64,000 bases of DNA from Trogon surrucura (GCA_020746105.1 CM036621.1:23084501-23148500); one strand, 5' to 3'. Shown: positions 22,719 to 35,310, counted from the first letter of the stretch. A program made the numbers and translations. The notes: generated by a model from the letters alone, not told the origin.

Positions 22719-25700
22719 TTTACAGGCATCTCTCGCATTATCTCCTCCCACCTGTCTGTGCTGATATAAGGACAGTGGGCGTACCTCACCATTCAGGCAA
22801 CTGCTTTGAGTGGCCACACCGCAGACAGAAGCATCAACATCTGCTATGAAAAGACACATTGGGGAGGGCTTGGCTCTCCTACAAAATGCTTTAAAACAAC
22901 CCTCTCTGTGGCAGCACAGATTCTAATCAAACACCTGCATTCTCTCAAGGTATCCCACTGACAGGCATGGCTAATACGGTATGTAACGAAAGGAGATAAA
23001 GCCTTGCTTCCCAGAAAATAAAATCAGACAGCTGATTTTACCAGAGGAAAAAAAAAAAGGAGGTTGAACCCTACACTAATGGCTTTTTAAGTGTCTGATT
23101 TCTAATGCTAAAAGCTTCCTGAGCTTGGGTTATGAATTCGGAAGGAAGACATTATGAAACAGACGTATGTTACACATTGTCACACAGGTATGCTAACTCC
23201 TGCCTCTTCTGTAAAGATAATTTGTACATTGCAGTTCTCTGCATTTTGAAATTTCATCATGTTTTGGAGCAGCAAGAAAGGAGACATTTTGCTGGGAACA
23301 TGTTGTATTTTCTAGGCTGACCTTGCATTCACTTGTTCCCCACACAAACAGATGCCAAAATACCAAACCAATCCTTCTGTCCTGCTGCCTTTTCTCTCTG
23401 ACCTCCAAGTAATGCTAAATATTCTGTGACTGCTTGGAAAAGCATACTGTATTTCCATCCCCTCAAACCAGTCCTCTGTAAAGCAGTTAATCTTAAAAAT
23501 ACAATGCTGTCACCTTCCTTTTTCAGGTTTCTGCCATTGCTGTCACTATGGAAACAATCAGAACATAAATATGTCAGTAAGCATGATTTATAAAACACAG
23601 AAGTGCCAAAGGTAAAGACTCTACATAAAAAACAATCAAGACAAAATTAGCTTGCTAGCATGGAAACACCAGCTTTAAAGGATTTTCAAGTTCATATGAA
23701 TTCCTAGGGCAATGCTGCAGCGAGCTACTGCCAGGAGAGAGCTGCCAGTGCAGCATCATGCATGAAGTCACACAGCCAAAGGCTGCAACTATCCGCCAGG
23801 ACAAAGTGTTGTAATCACTCCTTTTCCATCCATTTAAAGCATCAAAAGCAGACAGCAAGGAAAATTTAGTAGGCTCCCAAAACATTGCACCAGCATAAGA
23901 AATATTGTAAGACATAGAGACATCTGTTTCTTTGAGATTCAGAAAGAAATTAAAGAAGGCCTTGCAGCTTGCATTGCCTGTGCCTCAATAGTGCATTCAG
24001 TCATCTTCCCCTCTGTTCATCATCTTCATTCACATCCGCATCAGAAGCAAAGTCAAAGCCAATTATTCTTAAGCTTCCCAAGCAACCAAAGTTTTAAAGT
24101 AATTCGTAGCGAAACATCACCTACAGAGCTTGGCTGGACAGCTATTCTGTCGTGTTGTGGCTTCAGCAATACAAAAGCAGAGTGCTTATTATCGCTGTAA
24201 GACGTGGTTCATCCAAGCCCTGTGTGTGCAGAAAAAGCAGTTTTGCCCTGCTCCCAAAAGCTCGCCACATACTTCACTTTGACAGGTTGACTCAATTATA
24301 GCACACAGGAGCCTCCAGGGAACAAACACAGCTTTTTGAGATAAGTCCCTCTCCACCACACACACATTCTCTCTGTGCTTTTGTAGAAGCCCTTTTCAGG
24401 GAATGTTTTGCCTTTCATCACCCCATTATTCTCTCTTTCTCTCCCCTCACTACATTACTGTGATGTACCTATCCTCTTTGTATTGTTGCTTTTCCTCACC
24501 TCTACTGACTTAAGACACTATTACACCTCAAATTCAGCTACCGAAGTTGCAATACAGACAACAAAAGCAAGAGAGGATTCTTCTTATGCCAAGACAGAAC
24601 TTTTCAGCCTAGGAAAAAAAGCAAGAAAACAGCTCAAACACAAATCAGAACCAGAGCGCACGAAGAGAGGAAAAGGCACGCAGCTGCAAAGCACTTTGAA
24701 AGCATCATGGAGCCAAAAGAATAAATGTAGACTTTTCTTAATAAGGAAGAACAAAAGAAGTTATAGATTACAGAACTGAGAGGCAAGGTAGAAGAGAGAA
24801 GAGTTAAGTCTTTTGTGGGAGCTCCTCTTCCACAAAAAGCGTCTTCGAGAAACAGAGTGGATTTTGATGCACTGTTTCCCTGCTAGTTAATGATGACGTT
24901 AGCTCACAATATCAGGAAAATATGACAGTACGGAAGACCATTCAGAGCTGGAGTTAATCTTGCTCAAATACTGGACAACCTGAAATAAGCTATTCCATCC
25001 CTTTTGAAAAGTTTCACAAAATTCTAAATTTAAATATTAATGGAAATAATCAGTCTTTAGAAAATGACTCACACATTGTATCATGTGAGTTTATATCCTC
25101 TTCTATCTCGCTCTTTTTTTCCTTTTTTCCATCAGTCATGCATGCCCAGTTCCACCAATTCCCATTTACACCTCAGAATTAATAACAAGCATGGCCATGA
25201 GTTTCGCAGACAAATTTGGGCATAATAAGAAGTACCTCCTGTTAGCAAGTTCAGGTTTGCTTCTGCTTAGCTCTTCTTAATAACTCTTTGTTCTTGCATA
25301 GATAAAGAAATGTGAAAAAAAGAAGGTTTTAGATTACCCGTGATAAAATATTCACTACTTTCAAAATATATTATTTCAAATTTATTGTGTATTCAAAGAA
25401 GTTCCAAATTTTTAAATTTAGAATCATACATACACGGCACTGTGCTACATCTTATTTCCGTCTGTACTTCTCTACTCTTCTGTCTTGTATCTTTTCCTGC
25501 CCTTTAAAGGGATTATGAAACATTGCACTTTGAAGTCCAGGTAACAATACGGTATCTATGCAGTATGTTCAGTATCATCTACTGTGCATTTCAAGAGACT
25601 ATAGTGTAATTCAGGGACCACAATTACAATACTCTAGTCAGGCTGATGCTAATTGCAGTGCGACCTCTAGTAAAGACTGCTCTTAGGACTCTGAACAACC

Positions 25701-27614
25701 ACCAAAGTCAGTGCCACAAAATCCAGCTGCAAAAATCTAAGGGATAAACACTACAAACTTTTGCATTTACTGTAAGACTTCTGCTGGAGGAATTATGCCA
25801 CTGAGATCAACTGGGCAGATCATGAGCAAAACTTTTTGACATACACGGAGGGAGCTTTTATTCTGACTTTCCACCCTTGTAAAGGTAATTTCATCTTTTC
25901 CCTGTGCATTCATGCAGACAAGTCTGCAGCAGTCAACATGGTGAAATTCTCGCACCCTCCACGCACTTTCAGAAAACAAAGTGCAAGCTAGAGGAACTGT
26001 TTCAAGTGAAAACACTTTCTTGTGAAGGTGGCTGTATCAAAAATGAAAACTGATTTTACCAGACACTGAAATGAGTACTTTGTACAAATGGTAGAAGGTC
26101 CCCAAACGGGTTATTATGTCACTATAAGTATCATTCCCTATAGCCCCGAGATTGATTACGTTCACCTTCATTACCTGCACAGAACTTCAAATGAACCTCT
26201 TAGCAGAAGGGATCTTAGAAAAAAATGGAATACTAAACTTCTCTGATTCATGGAAGAAAACCTGGGCAACTACGGACAAAGTTAATTTTACAAGCTATTT
26301 CAGCAGAAATACTCAGTGCAGGAAAGGAGTTGTCCCTGAAGTCAGATGCATCATGTTCATAAGTAGTCAGAAATACTGTTTTCGTAGGATGACTAGAAGT
26401 ATAGCCACAGTTAATCCTCTAACATAACATTCGCACATTTAACCAAACATATTTGAAATTCCTCGAGTTGGCCAACAGATAATAAAGGCTGAAGAAACCA
26501 AGCCTATCTCTATAACAGATCGAAATCAGAGAACTGAGAAGCTTCATGAGCAGTTAACCAATATGCCAAACCAGCACTAGTGTGGAAAAAGAAGAGTTTC
26601 GTTATGCGTGATTCCACTGAAGAAGATAGAAACTTTTTATGGGTCTTTCTTATAAAAAGATGTACAAAGGAAGCAAATACAGAATTGAAGAAGGTAACTC
26701 TGTTTAATGGAAGAATATACCTTGGAGTCTGAAACACATAGATTTAGTCTTTTCCAGCTGTTCTCACTTAGTATATCCAGATAATAAAATTGTCCCCATT
26801 ACCTCCTCCCTCTTTGCTTATCTTACTAGTGAACTAAGTATCATTTTCTTACTCTGGGTTCTTGTTCAAATGCAGGTTAGTCAGTACCCACTATAGCAGA
26901 AGCAAACTGAACTTGCTCCAGATATTCTTATAGTCTAAAACAGAGCACCAACAAGACAAATAAGCTTCAGGAGATTCATTTGTTTTGGAAAATGACAGGG
27001 ATTCTCAGTTACGTTAAAAGCCATCTTCAAAGAAAATAAATGAAATCCAAAGCATCCCACAGATTCTGTGCTATACGGGAACCACACTTAATGTTGCCTA
27101 TGTCCAAACACAGCTCTGTTAGAGCCCAGCAGGCTCTCCAAAGGAATCACACACTACCAGAACAACAGTCAGGATCAACGTGCAAATCCATGTCCCCTTC
27201 TACATGGTACACTCCAGCTATTTCAACATATTAACATAAGGGGCAAACAAGCTGTGGGTAAAAATAAACAAGCAGCAAAAAAGACGGGATAAAATGCAAT
27301 TTATTCCTCAGTTAATACAATAATTCTATGAATGTATTGCATTGATGACATTTGTGTCTCTGGCATAAACAAAGCAGTTACCCTGCTGAGAGAACAGATT
27401 CTCTAAATCCAGATGAAGTTCGCCATCCGTGTAGAGAAAAAATAACATGACAATCATGTGACATACATTCACCCCATTCTTGATGCAGTTCTAGAAACCG
27501 GAGATGTTCAGCAATGAGCAGAGCATAAGAAGTTAGAAGAAAACAAAACACCTGAAAGCACCCCTGTTGGCAGGAGCTCTCCTTAGGAAGAACTGAGAAA
27601 GAACAGCACTTAGA
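22719..27614. other. Unassigned stretch
   Basis: AT-rich, intron-like sequence with no recognised gene or repeat. Minus-strand donors exist (for example GAG then GTGAGG at about 24,500) but the segments before them are closed in all frames. A downstream partner for the candidate exon at 28328-28528 was sought here and not found. Confidence 0.4.
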
Positions 27615-27801
27615 GGGCTGGTTTAGCTCATTTGGTTGAGCGTGGTGCTGAAACGCCAAAGGTCGTGGGTTCGATTCCCGTTCAGTCCTCATGTGTTGCC
27701 TGATCTAGTTGAGAGGCATCCCCGCCCATGACAGGGAGGTTGGATTAAAATGATCTCTAAGGTCCCTTCCAGCCTAGGCCATTCTATGACTCTACGATTC
27801 T
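27615..27801 (+). mobile_element. tRNA-Ile-derived SINE with a CR1 3' tail
   Basis: Positions 27615-27689 resemble a tRNA-Ile gene: GGCTGGTTTAGCTC, an A-box (TAGCTCATTTGG), GAGCGTGGTGCTGA, AACGCCAA and a perfect B-box (GGTTCGATTCC). The anticodon loop has lost bases relative to the tRNA-Ile(AAT) pattern and the acceptor stem is decayed, so it is not a functional tRNA. Directly after it, 27700-27801 is a CR1 3' end (CATGACAGGGAGGTTGGATT ... GGTCCCTTCCAGCCTAGGCC) ending in degenerate ATTCTATG units. That tail matches the reverse complement of 7305-7410. The composition resembles songbird TguSINE1-type elements, in which a Pol III promoter is mobilised by CR1 machinery; assignment to that family is inference. 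Confidence 0.85.
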
Positions 27802-28327
27802 CAGCAATCGTTCAGACTCCACGCACATTCAAAGCTTCTACTTCATGGAACCTCTCTTGCTCTTCCTAATTCACGGGAAATTTCATCCTGCCAGACAACT
27901 CAAGGGAAACTGAATTACAAATTCCACTAACTTGAACTCTGAGACAGCAGCTCGGCTACTGTGAGTCACCGACAGCTGGGAACAACCTTGCCAGCTTGGG
28001 AGAGACACCAAATTCACCCTCCCATATACTCTAGTCCACAAAAGCCAGCACATCTGAAAGAAATCACAAAGATGCTACTGCTTACTGGAGAGGGAAATGT
28101 CAGCCTGCCTGGAGAAATTCCCTCAGCAGGAAGGGCCTGCTTCAGGCAGTTGCTGATAATGCAGTCCCACGAACTCAGAGCTCCACACTGGAAGAGCACT
28201 TCATGTTCCAATCCAGTGTTCCTAACACAAAGGTCCAAAAATTTGCCCTGCGCACAGATTTCTGATTTGAGTGAAGATCTGAAGAGGAGGCTCAGATGGT
28301 TTTCCTGCAGTAAGTTTCTGTACTTAC
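27802..28327. other. Unassigned stretch
   Basis: No recognised gene. A plus-strand donor (GCA then GTAAGT) at about 28310 follows an open segment but has only a fair acceptor, so it is not annotated as an exon. Confidence 0.3.
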
Positions 28328-28528
28328 AATCGCCTCCAAGCTATCAGTTCTCTGGGGACGGCAAATGAAGACTAGCATGTAGTAGGTTAATGCAAAGACT
28401 CCAAAGATCCTTCTACAGATTCCACATGTATCAAAGAAGGTGTTCAAGCCCTCCTCCATCATGAATTGGAGCACAAAGAAATGGATACCACAGAGCATCA
28501 GGGATGAGTAATCGGCTTCTTTCCATAC
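28328..28528 (-). CDS. Candidate 201-nt internal exon, membrane-protein-like
   Basis: On the minus strand 201 bases (67 codons, phase 0 to 0) lie between a weak acceptor (ATGTAATTTTAG) and a good donor (ATT then GTAAGT). The frame begins VWKEADYSSLMLCGIHFF and contains a hydrophobic stretch IFGVFALTYYMLVFIC that could be a membrane helix, plus a Cys pair in DTCGICRR. Both the length and the phase match the candidate exon at 29246-29320. The weak acceptor and an overlapping long open frame in another phase are the main doubts. I do not recognise the family. It could be a chance open frame in a non-coding transcript. Confidence 0.38.
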
Positions 28529-29245
28529 CTAAAATTACATTGCTAAATCCAGCAATACTCCAAATGAAGAAATATTTTGTATCTCTGGCCTCATCGGGCT
28601 GTCTGATTAACACATCTGACTTGTGCATTTTATACTGATTTTGTTAGCTGCATTAAGTTACTGCATGACTACAGCTCAGTCAATTATACGGATATGACAG
28701 AAGGCATACAGCGACTGATTTCAAAGGGTGACAGAAACAACAAGAGGAAATAAGCAGCTTGATATAGATCCCTAAAATTACATCTTTTATAGAAGTATCA
28801 CATTTGAAAATAAAGGAGTTTGTCTGGCTGTTTGAGGGATTTGGTTTGGGCTTTTCTTGTTGTTTCTTTTTAAGGAATCCATGTCTTCTAGAGGACAACC
28901 ACAAAAATACAAGTATTCTCAGTAAGTGCCCTAGCACTTCTCAACATATACACTTGACTTGCTTTCAGGGCCTTGTTTGTAACACCAAGTTTTAGAGAAA
29001 AAAAACCAAAATGCTATTTCCAACTTAGTCGTGCCACTGAGTCTCCCATGATTTAGCTGCTAATGGTAAAAACACCAAACATGCTCGGCCTCTAGGGTAG
29101 CATGGTAATTGCTGAATTAAACCTTATTGGAAATTATTATTCTCTACACCCCCCCCCCAGATACAGAGAATTATTCTTTATGGGTATTTAATAAAATTAC
29201 AACCTCATAACTGTAATTTCTTCCAGGCCAGATCCTTACACTTAC

Positions 29246-29320
29246 CTGCCACCTCTTGCTATTACGCTTGCTCCTTGTTTGCCTGCAAATCATTCTGCAT
29301 ATTGTACTCCTCACCACTTC
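29246..29320 (-). CDS. Candidate 75-nt internal exon
   Basis: The splice signals are excellent on the minus strand: acceptor GCGTGTTTCTTTTGTCAG and donor CAG then GTAAGT. The 75 bases are open in only one frame, phase 0 to 0 (EVVRSTICRMICRQTRSKRN then SKRWQ), giving a basic segment before the hydrophobic exon at 28328-28528. The phase also fits the candidate exon upstream at 31453-31532, which ends in phase 0. A random 75-base segment is open in some frame more often than not, so the splice signals and phase chain carry the case. A non-coding RNA exon is the main alternative. Confidence 0.42.
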
Positions 29321-29737
29321 CTGACAAAAGAAACACGCCAAACACAACTGGAAACTCTAACTCAGTTTGTACTGTTGTGCCAAACGTCAGTCAGGGACAC
29401 ACTTCTGACATGCAGAACTAGTTCTTGAGCTATAAGAGAGAGACTACTTATTTTAGTCTCCTGTTACGAGATTATAAATGTGTTTAGTCAGAAAGAATTT
29501 TCTCATAGATGTCACAGAGCAACTGAATCACAGAACAAGATTTTGCTCTACCAGGCATATTTATCTATACATAAAAACGGGAAAATAACCTCAATTTGCC
29601 TTCCATGATTTCATATATGCTGAAACTGAACAGATCTCTTTGAAACAACCAAAGTCCAAAAACAACTTAAAAACCAACCAGACAAAACCCACAACAAATT
29701 AAAAAAGTAAATGAAAAAGTGTAACACATTTTGGACA

Positions 29738-29878
29738 CTAAACTCCATGAAATATCCCTATAATGTCTGAATCACCACTGTGATCATATGGACTTCTGAT
29801 ATCAGTAGATAATTCTTCTAAGACAAAAATTAAGAGGCTCCAGATCAGACCAATAGCAAAGCCTGTTGTTAAAACACC
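29738..29878 (-). CDS. Candidate alternative terminal exon
   Basis: The minus strand has an acceptor (CTTGTTTTAGAATTCAG) and then an open frame of 46 codons in phase 0, ending in TAG with no donor. It starts GVLTTGFAIGLIWSLLIFVL, a clear membrane-helix-like stretch, followed by an acidic tail (ELSTDIRSPYDHSGDSD). In phase it can follow the exon at 31453-31532, as an alternative to joining 29246-29320. A possible ATTAAA polyadenylation signal lies about 550 bases downstream (near 29190). The acceptor is moderate and the open length could be chance; no family is recognised. Confidence 0.3.
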   Translation of the reverse strand, partial: GVLTTGFAIGLIWSLLIFVLEELSTDIRSPYDHSGDSDIIGIFHGV

Positions 29879-31452
29879 CTGAATTCTAAAACAAGTGGAT
29901 TCAAATAAACAATCTAAACTGCAGTTACAGAATGGGAGCTCTTCTAGTCTTTTTGCTTTTATCAAATACCCGTATCTCTCTTAAGAAGTGTTTAATAGCT
30001 TGGTACAAGACAAGGCAATACTTAAATCATTACTTTTAGGTAATTAATATATATTTTATTAAATATATAATAATCACATTTCTCCTAATATGATACAGTG
30101 ATATCCCTAATAAAAACTTTACTACAGGAGAAATTGAGTAAATAACAGTAACTGACAAAATCTAAATCTATGCAATGCAATATGTTCAAGCTCTATCAAT
30201 TATAAAAGTCCAGTTTTCTAACAGAATATAAAATAATTACTTTTAATCTTTAACATTCGAAGGTATTTTTCTTCATCATATCAAAATAATTTAGTTTATA
30301 TACTTACTTGCATATAAAAAGCCTTTTCAGGCTACTAGTTGGACATTTCTAGAATGTTTTACCCATGAGTCTCTTTGGTTCCTAAAATATTAAGTTAATT
30401 ACTCTAATGCAGGGTGGTTTTACAGGTAGAGGTATATAACATCAGGATTTTTAAATACAGAACACATATACGGAAAATTGTCTGCAGAACACCATTACCC
30501 ACATAACATCTGACAGCGTGAAGTTTTACAGATGCTCCCAAAGAATCATCTTCAAGCACTGTGCATGACATCCCCATTTCTGATGGTTAGCGCAGTCTCA
30601 CAGTAAACAGACCAACACAGACTTTACCATATCACATATTTACTTTCATCTACCCTTCCATAAAGTACTAATGCTCTCCTATAAACAAAGTTTTGTTTGC
30701 ATGCAGATAAAACGCAAACATTATTTCTCAACCATAAAGCACTCTAGATGTTTTCAGAAGTTCCCTTTCGTGCTAATCCTCTGTTGTTTTACTCTATTCA
30801 CTGCCAACTGGAAACACTTGTAAAAGGACACCCTCCCCACACGCACACACTGCACCTCACCGAGTGAAGGGAAAGGTTTTGAGAAATTCCTGCTATGTAC
30901 CCACAGCAGAGCAGCACCATTGAACTTATCCCCCACCACAAACGAAGCCTTCTCGATTTGACAAAAGCCTGCTTTCTTTCTCTTTCAGTTAATGCTCAGC
31001 TACCTCAGTTACTTTCAGAAGACAGCTGCAACGACAGACATGAGATCTGATGACATCGTCACACAATTATGTAGGAAATGGGTAGTCAAGCACTCTTCTC
31101 AGACACCCCTTCCCATGCCATTCATAACACAGGAATCATATTTTCATTACCGTTGATTTTCAGGGTCTCAGAGCTCTAAACGCAGACCTGTTCAAGAGAC
31201 GAAATATGCCTACTTTTCGACTTCTGTGGTCTGCAGTGCTGCAGAATGCCACACGATTTACACTAAACCAGAATTTAACAGTGCTTTCATGGCTGACACT
31301 CACAATTTTATGAGCTGGTAGATTAGATTTTCTCCACTGCAAACCCAGATATGTTTTAAGGTGACAGGTTTGGCGAGTCTAAATTTATCAGAGTGTCAGA
31401 GTTCCTCCAAAAGTAAATCTGCATCAAAGAGGATGGAAGTTTAAGTACTCAC

Positions 31453-31532
31453 CTTTTCAGCAGCACTTTTGTTCAGAAGCCAGCACACATGGTTAAAGCC
31501 AACAATGCCTGGCTCACAAGCACACCCTCCAG
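31453..31532 (-). CDS. Candidate 80-nt internal exon
   Basis: This is the best host splice-site pair in the window. On the minus strand a long pyrimidine tract (A-run and G-run on the plus strand, 31536-31564) ends in CCCCCTAG, then 80 bases, then AAG with donor GTGAGTACTT. Only one frame is open: entering with two bases of a codon (phase 1) it reads GGCACEPGIVGFNHVCWLLN then KSAAEK and exits in phase 0. That matches the starts of candidate exons at 29738-29878, 29246-29320 and 28328-28528. The Cys-rich product is not recognised. Confidence 0.45.
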
Positions 31533-33019
31533 CTAGGGGGGGGAAAAGAGAAAAAAAAAAAAAAGGTAAAATGGGTCTGTATTAGAAATACACAGGAAAG
31601 AAACATCAAAGAGCATTTTATACACATGTGAAGATAATTGCACACAGGCTGAGCAAAGAGCCACCTTGTTCTAAACACAAATTATTTAACACGACAGTCC
31701 ACACGCTCTTGTGCCTCCCTAAAAACACGGCAAGTGAAAGCAAAGACAGTATTTCTTAATCACTGAAACTGATCCTTAATTATATAAAAGGAAAAAAATA
31801 TGCTAAGAACCTCCTTTAAGAGCTGACGATCCACCAGTCAGCAACTGCAACTTCCATGATCATAAGCATGAAGGCTCTGAGAACTTGGCCTGAAATTTCA
31901 CATTCTTTAGACAAAGCTAAAACCCACACCCTCAGACAAAGTCCTCTATACCAGAGCTCAGACAGCAGTTTAAATCCTTATGCAGATTGCATGTAAAGCC
32001 CATGTACAGAAACACAAAGTAACATCACAAATTCGCTTCCTCTTGGTGCTGTTTGAAGACTAAGGTTTAGGGGGGTTGCTTTATAAAGGAAAATTGCCAA
32101 ACTGGTACACTTCCCAAATTCTTTAAATAATCTCCTCAAATTAATCCCAGGACTGCCTTCCAGCCAACAGGCATCAATCAGCAAATGCCAAAGTATAGCC
32201 ATGTCATTCCTCTCTCAAGCCAGCGACTCCAGCAGTGCCACGCGACTGCGCCTCACCCTGTTCCTTCGCCACACCAGAGCCCTGGCCTGACAAGGAGTCA
32301 CCAATGAAGCTATTTCACTACTTACCCTATTGCACAACCTGAACAGAGCAACTTAGGGCTGCCCCCTATCCTCTGGGATGCAACCAAACTGACTTTCTAA
32401 ACTGCAATTTAAGATGCATTTTGTTTCATTCAGGAAAAATTCTGTGCTGCCTCTCTACGCTAAAAAGGTTTCACTCCTGTTCTTACCATCCCACCAATTG
32501 CAGGTCAGCTGCATGCAACAAAAACAGCAACTCACAGTCTGGGAGCTCCCTCATAATCATTTACCTCAATGCAAGCAAGGACAAAACAGTGCAACTAGAC
32601 CTCTGTATCTGGTATTGGTTTGCTCTCATTTATTTGCAGCTACAGCTTTTAGGAAGAGTGTAGTGAGACAATGTTCTTCAAAGCCACTGCCAAAGCTTAC
32701 TCACCTTTCTTCTCTGTTTATATCTTTCTATGTTGTTTGCCCAACTGTTCCTTTCTAAAACATTTTTCTGAAGAAACACAGCATCTAAGTCTGGTACGCA
32801 GTAATGTAGATTTGAATCAGTAGGAAGCATTAGGGAGGCAAAATTAAAGAGAGGCTGCCAACTTGCCTTAATACCTCAAAAGCAAACATAAATTAAAATG
32901 GGTAAAAGAGATTTACTAAATTATTCAATTTATTTTCATCAAAAAGCTGACTCTTTGATGTCAGATTATTTCCTGAACCTTTCTACCAGTCTTACATATT
33001 TGTTCTTATATATTTGTTC
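31533..33019. other. Unassigned stretch
   Basis: Intron-like. A strong minus-strand donor (AGG then GTAAGT) is present at about 32327, but the segment before it is closed in the frames its best acceptors allow. No repeat is recognised. Confidence 0.35.
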
Positions 33020-33330
33020 TTCCAGCCTTCCCTTTAGGCAGGCTATTCCATACTTCAATACAATTTCATAATCTCATTGACTTGTTTCTCATTATGCCCC
33101 TTCTCACCTTACTAAATTAATTAGTTTCTATCTTTCAAGTATGTGCCTCTCCAATATTTGTAGACTCTTATCACATCCCTCAGCTACGTTTCTAGTTATC
33201 ACATAGCCGAGGTAGGCATGTTTGCCCGTAGGTCCCTTGGTCTGTGCTCATTTGTCATTTGTCCCTCAGGTCTCTTCAGTGAGTTTACATCTCTCTGGAA
33301 ACAAGCTACTTGGGCCTGCACACTTGGTAA
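33020..33330 (-). mobile_element. Very old CR1/L3-like fragment
   Basis: The plus strand carries decayed blocks seen in ancient CR1/L3 elements read in reverse: CTTTAGGCAGGCTATTCCAT, TCCAATATTTGTAGACTCTT, then ATCACATCCCTCAG. No frame survives. The assignment is from block similarity only, and the limits are approximate. Confidence 0.45.
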
Positions 33331-33704
33331 GTTAACTCTCACGGCTGTTTAAGAAGGAACTTCTCTTTAATTTGGATAACCCAAACGCATGTTACTGCCA
33401 TGACACATCTGCAAACTGATTTATCTGCTGCGCAGTGACCCACCCCAAAGGCTTCTGGTGCTTGGAAAAACACCAGTGTTTTTCCAGTTTCACTCTTCCT
33501 CTGGTGCACACACAAACACATTTCACATTAAACTTTTTTGAATTGCATTCTCTCCAGTGCCTCCTCACAATGGCAAATATCTAATTTTGATACTCATTAT
33601 TTCTAGTATCTCTAGTTCTTCTCCGTTAGGGTCCGGTCCTAGTTCTTCTCTGTTAGTGCTGTCATCTACACCTGATTTACCTCCAATATTCAGCAACTTT
33701 AAAG

Positions 33705-33725
33705 TTTTTTTTTTAAAAAAAAAAA
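33705..33725. repeat. T10/A11 homopolymer junction
   Basis: Ten T are followed immediately by eleven A, a perfect AT palindrome. Confidence 0.9.
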
Positions 33726-34998
33726 CACAACAGCCTGTAATAAAGGTGTTAAAACCATACATTTCTCAGTAAGATACAATGAGACAAGATCTCCACATGG
33801 CTAAACACGATGTTGTTCGGCACTACCCTTTTTATATTTCTGTGATGTTCCCTTGAGAATTTCCTACTCTCAGTCTAACTACCTAATGCAAAAGAAAAAG
33901 ACCAAACCAGACAATCTGACACATCTTAAGCCAGGTATGACAGGCAGTTAAGCCAACAGCACCATCCGAAGGCAGCAGGTATCCCCCTTCCCCTTCCTTT
34001 CCCACATGAACCAGCCGCCCATTGCCTTTGTCGTGCCGACACCGCCGTGTGCTGACACACGCTGCGGCGAGCCAGATTATGTTCCAATTTTAGATTTACT
34101 GTGTGTCTGCACAAATACTTGTCATGGCACTAGGCACCAGATTTTGCAGGGACAGGAGAAGAGTAGGGCTACATGGGAACTTATGCCACTGAAAAATGCC
34201 CACAGGATACCGGTCCCATATTCCCATTTTTAAGCATCACCTCAGCACAGGAAAGTAAACCTGAAATCCTGTAAACTGGGATGTCTGCAAAAACTTGAAG
34301 ACTTCTCAGGAACAGGGGGGAGGAGAACCCTTCTAAGCATGTGAACACTGAAGATTTCTGCATAGTTGAGGGGACAAGATGAATCGAACACAAGGTAGAT
34401 CTTTTAAGGAGCTGAATTCTTTCAAGGATTAGAAAAAAAAACGATGGAGTAAAGGAACACAAGAACACATTGTTTATTGGAACTTTCTCAAAAAATTTGG
34501 TCAAGTCCTTCACAAAGGGCTACTCAAGTCACTGTGCAGACAAGAAGAACAAAGTACTGTCACAAGTGGGAAACTGGCAAAAAGAAACAAAACAAGAATC
34601 ACTGATCAGTTTTGAGCCTGGAAGAAGGGTATTTGAGGAGCTCTCAAAGATTAGCACCTATTTTCTTCAGGTTGTTATTAAGTAGTTGCAAAAGAAAGCA
34701 AAAACTGAAATAAAATTTCAACTGAACACAAGTGAGGCTAGTTGAATACAGAGAATAAGGTGGATTAGCTTAGGAAATTCTACCAGAGATAGCTGTTGAG
34801 CAGTTTGGGGCCACAGCAACAAAGAAAATAAGAAAGAAAGAAAAAACAAGGAAGAGGAGGTCTTAAATTATGAGCTATAAGTTACCTGTAGTTACTCTGT
34901 AAGAATTTATGTTGTGTGTCAGTGAAAACAGCCATTTGATCAGCATGGTAAAAAAAAAAATAAGACTTTTAGGAAAAATAATACTGACATAATATATA

Positions 34999-35028
34999 AA
35001 GAATGTTAATATATATATAAACATTCTT
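34999..35028. repeat. 9-bp inverted repeat with AT loop
   Basis: AAGAATGTT at 34999-35007 and AACATTCTT at 35020-35028 are perfect reverse complements around a 12-base AT alternating loop. No function is assigned. Confidence 0.85.
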
Positions 35029-35310
35029 AACACAAACTTTCACACAAACTTAAACAAATATCTTCACCTTTAATATATTTAAATTACCTTGACTGAAACT
35101 TTATTTAGCCGAAAGAAAAATTCTCCAAAAAATGCAATGAAAATTACTGGGGAAAGAATATGTTTAAAACTGAAGGCAAATACACAGAAACAATTTTGGT
35201 ACCCTTGAAATCACAGACAACAGGCTTAGAAAGTTATTCTTTCAGGTGGGATCTGTGACATATAAAGCATTCCTGGCATATTTGCCCATTATCTCTGCTA
35301 ACACCTTCCA

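Larger units (their letters stand above)
33331..35310. other. Unassigned AT-rich stretch
   Basis: No gene is recognised. It contains the T10/A11 junction at 33705-33725 and the inverted repeat at 34999-35028. Confidence 0.4.

Noticed and set aside
27615-27690. A functional tRNA-Ile gene
   Set aside because: The anticodon loop is short, the acceptor stem no longer pairs well, and the sequence runs straight into a CR1 3' end.
27378-27692. Minus-strand frame of 104 codons ending over the SINE
   Set aside because: Its N-terminal part is the antisense of the tRNA-derived SINE head (RESNPRPLAFQH), a common false open frame from tRNA-like repeats.
30327-30402. Minus-strand exon before a strong CAA-GTAAGT donor
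   Set aside because: With its best acceptor the segment is closed in all three frames; only a weaker inner acceptor gives an open frame.
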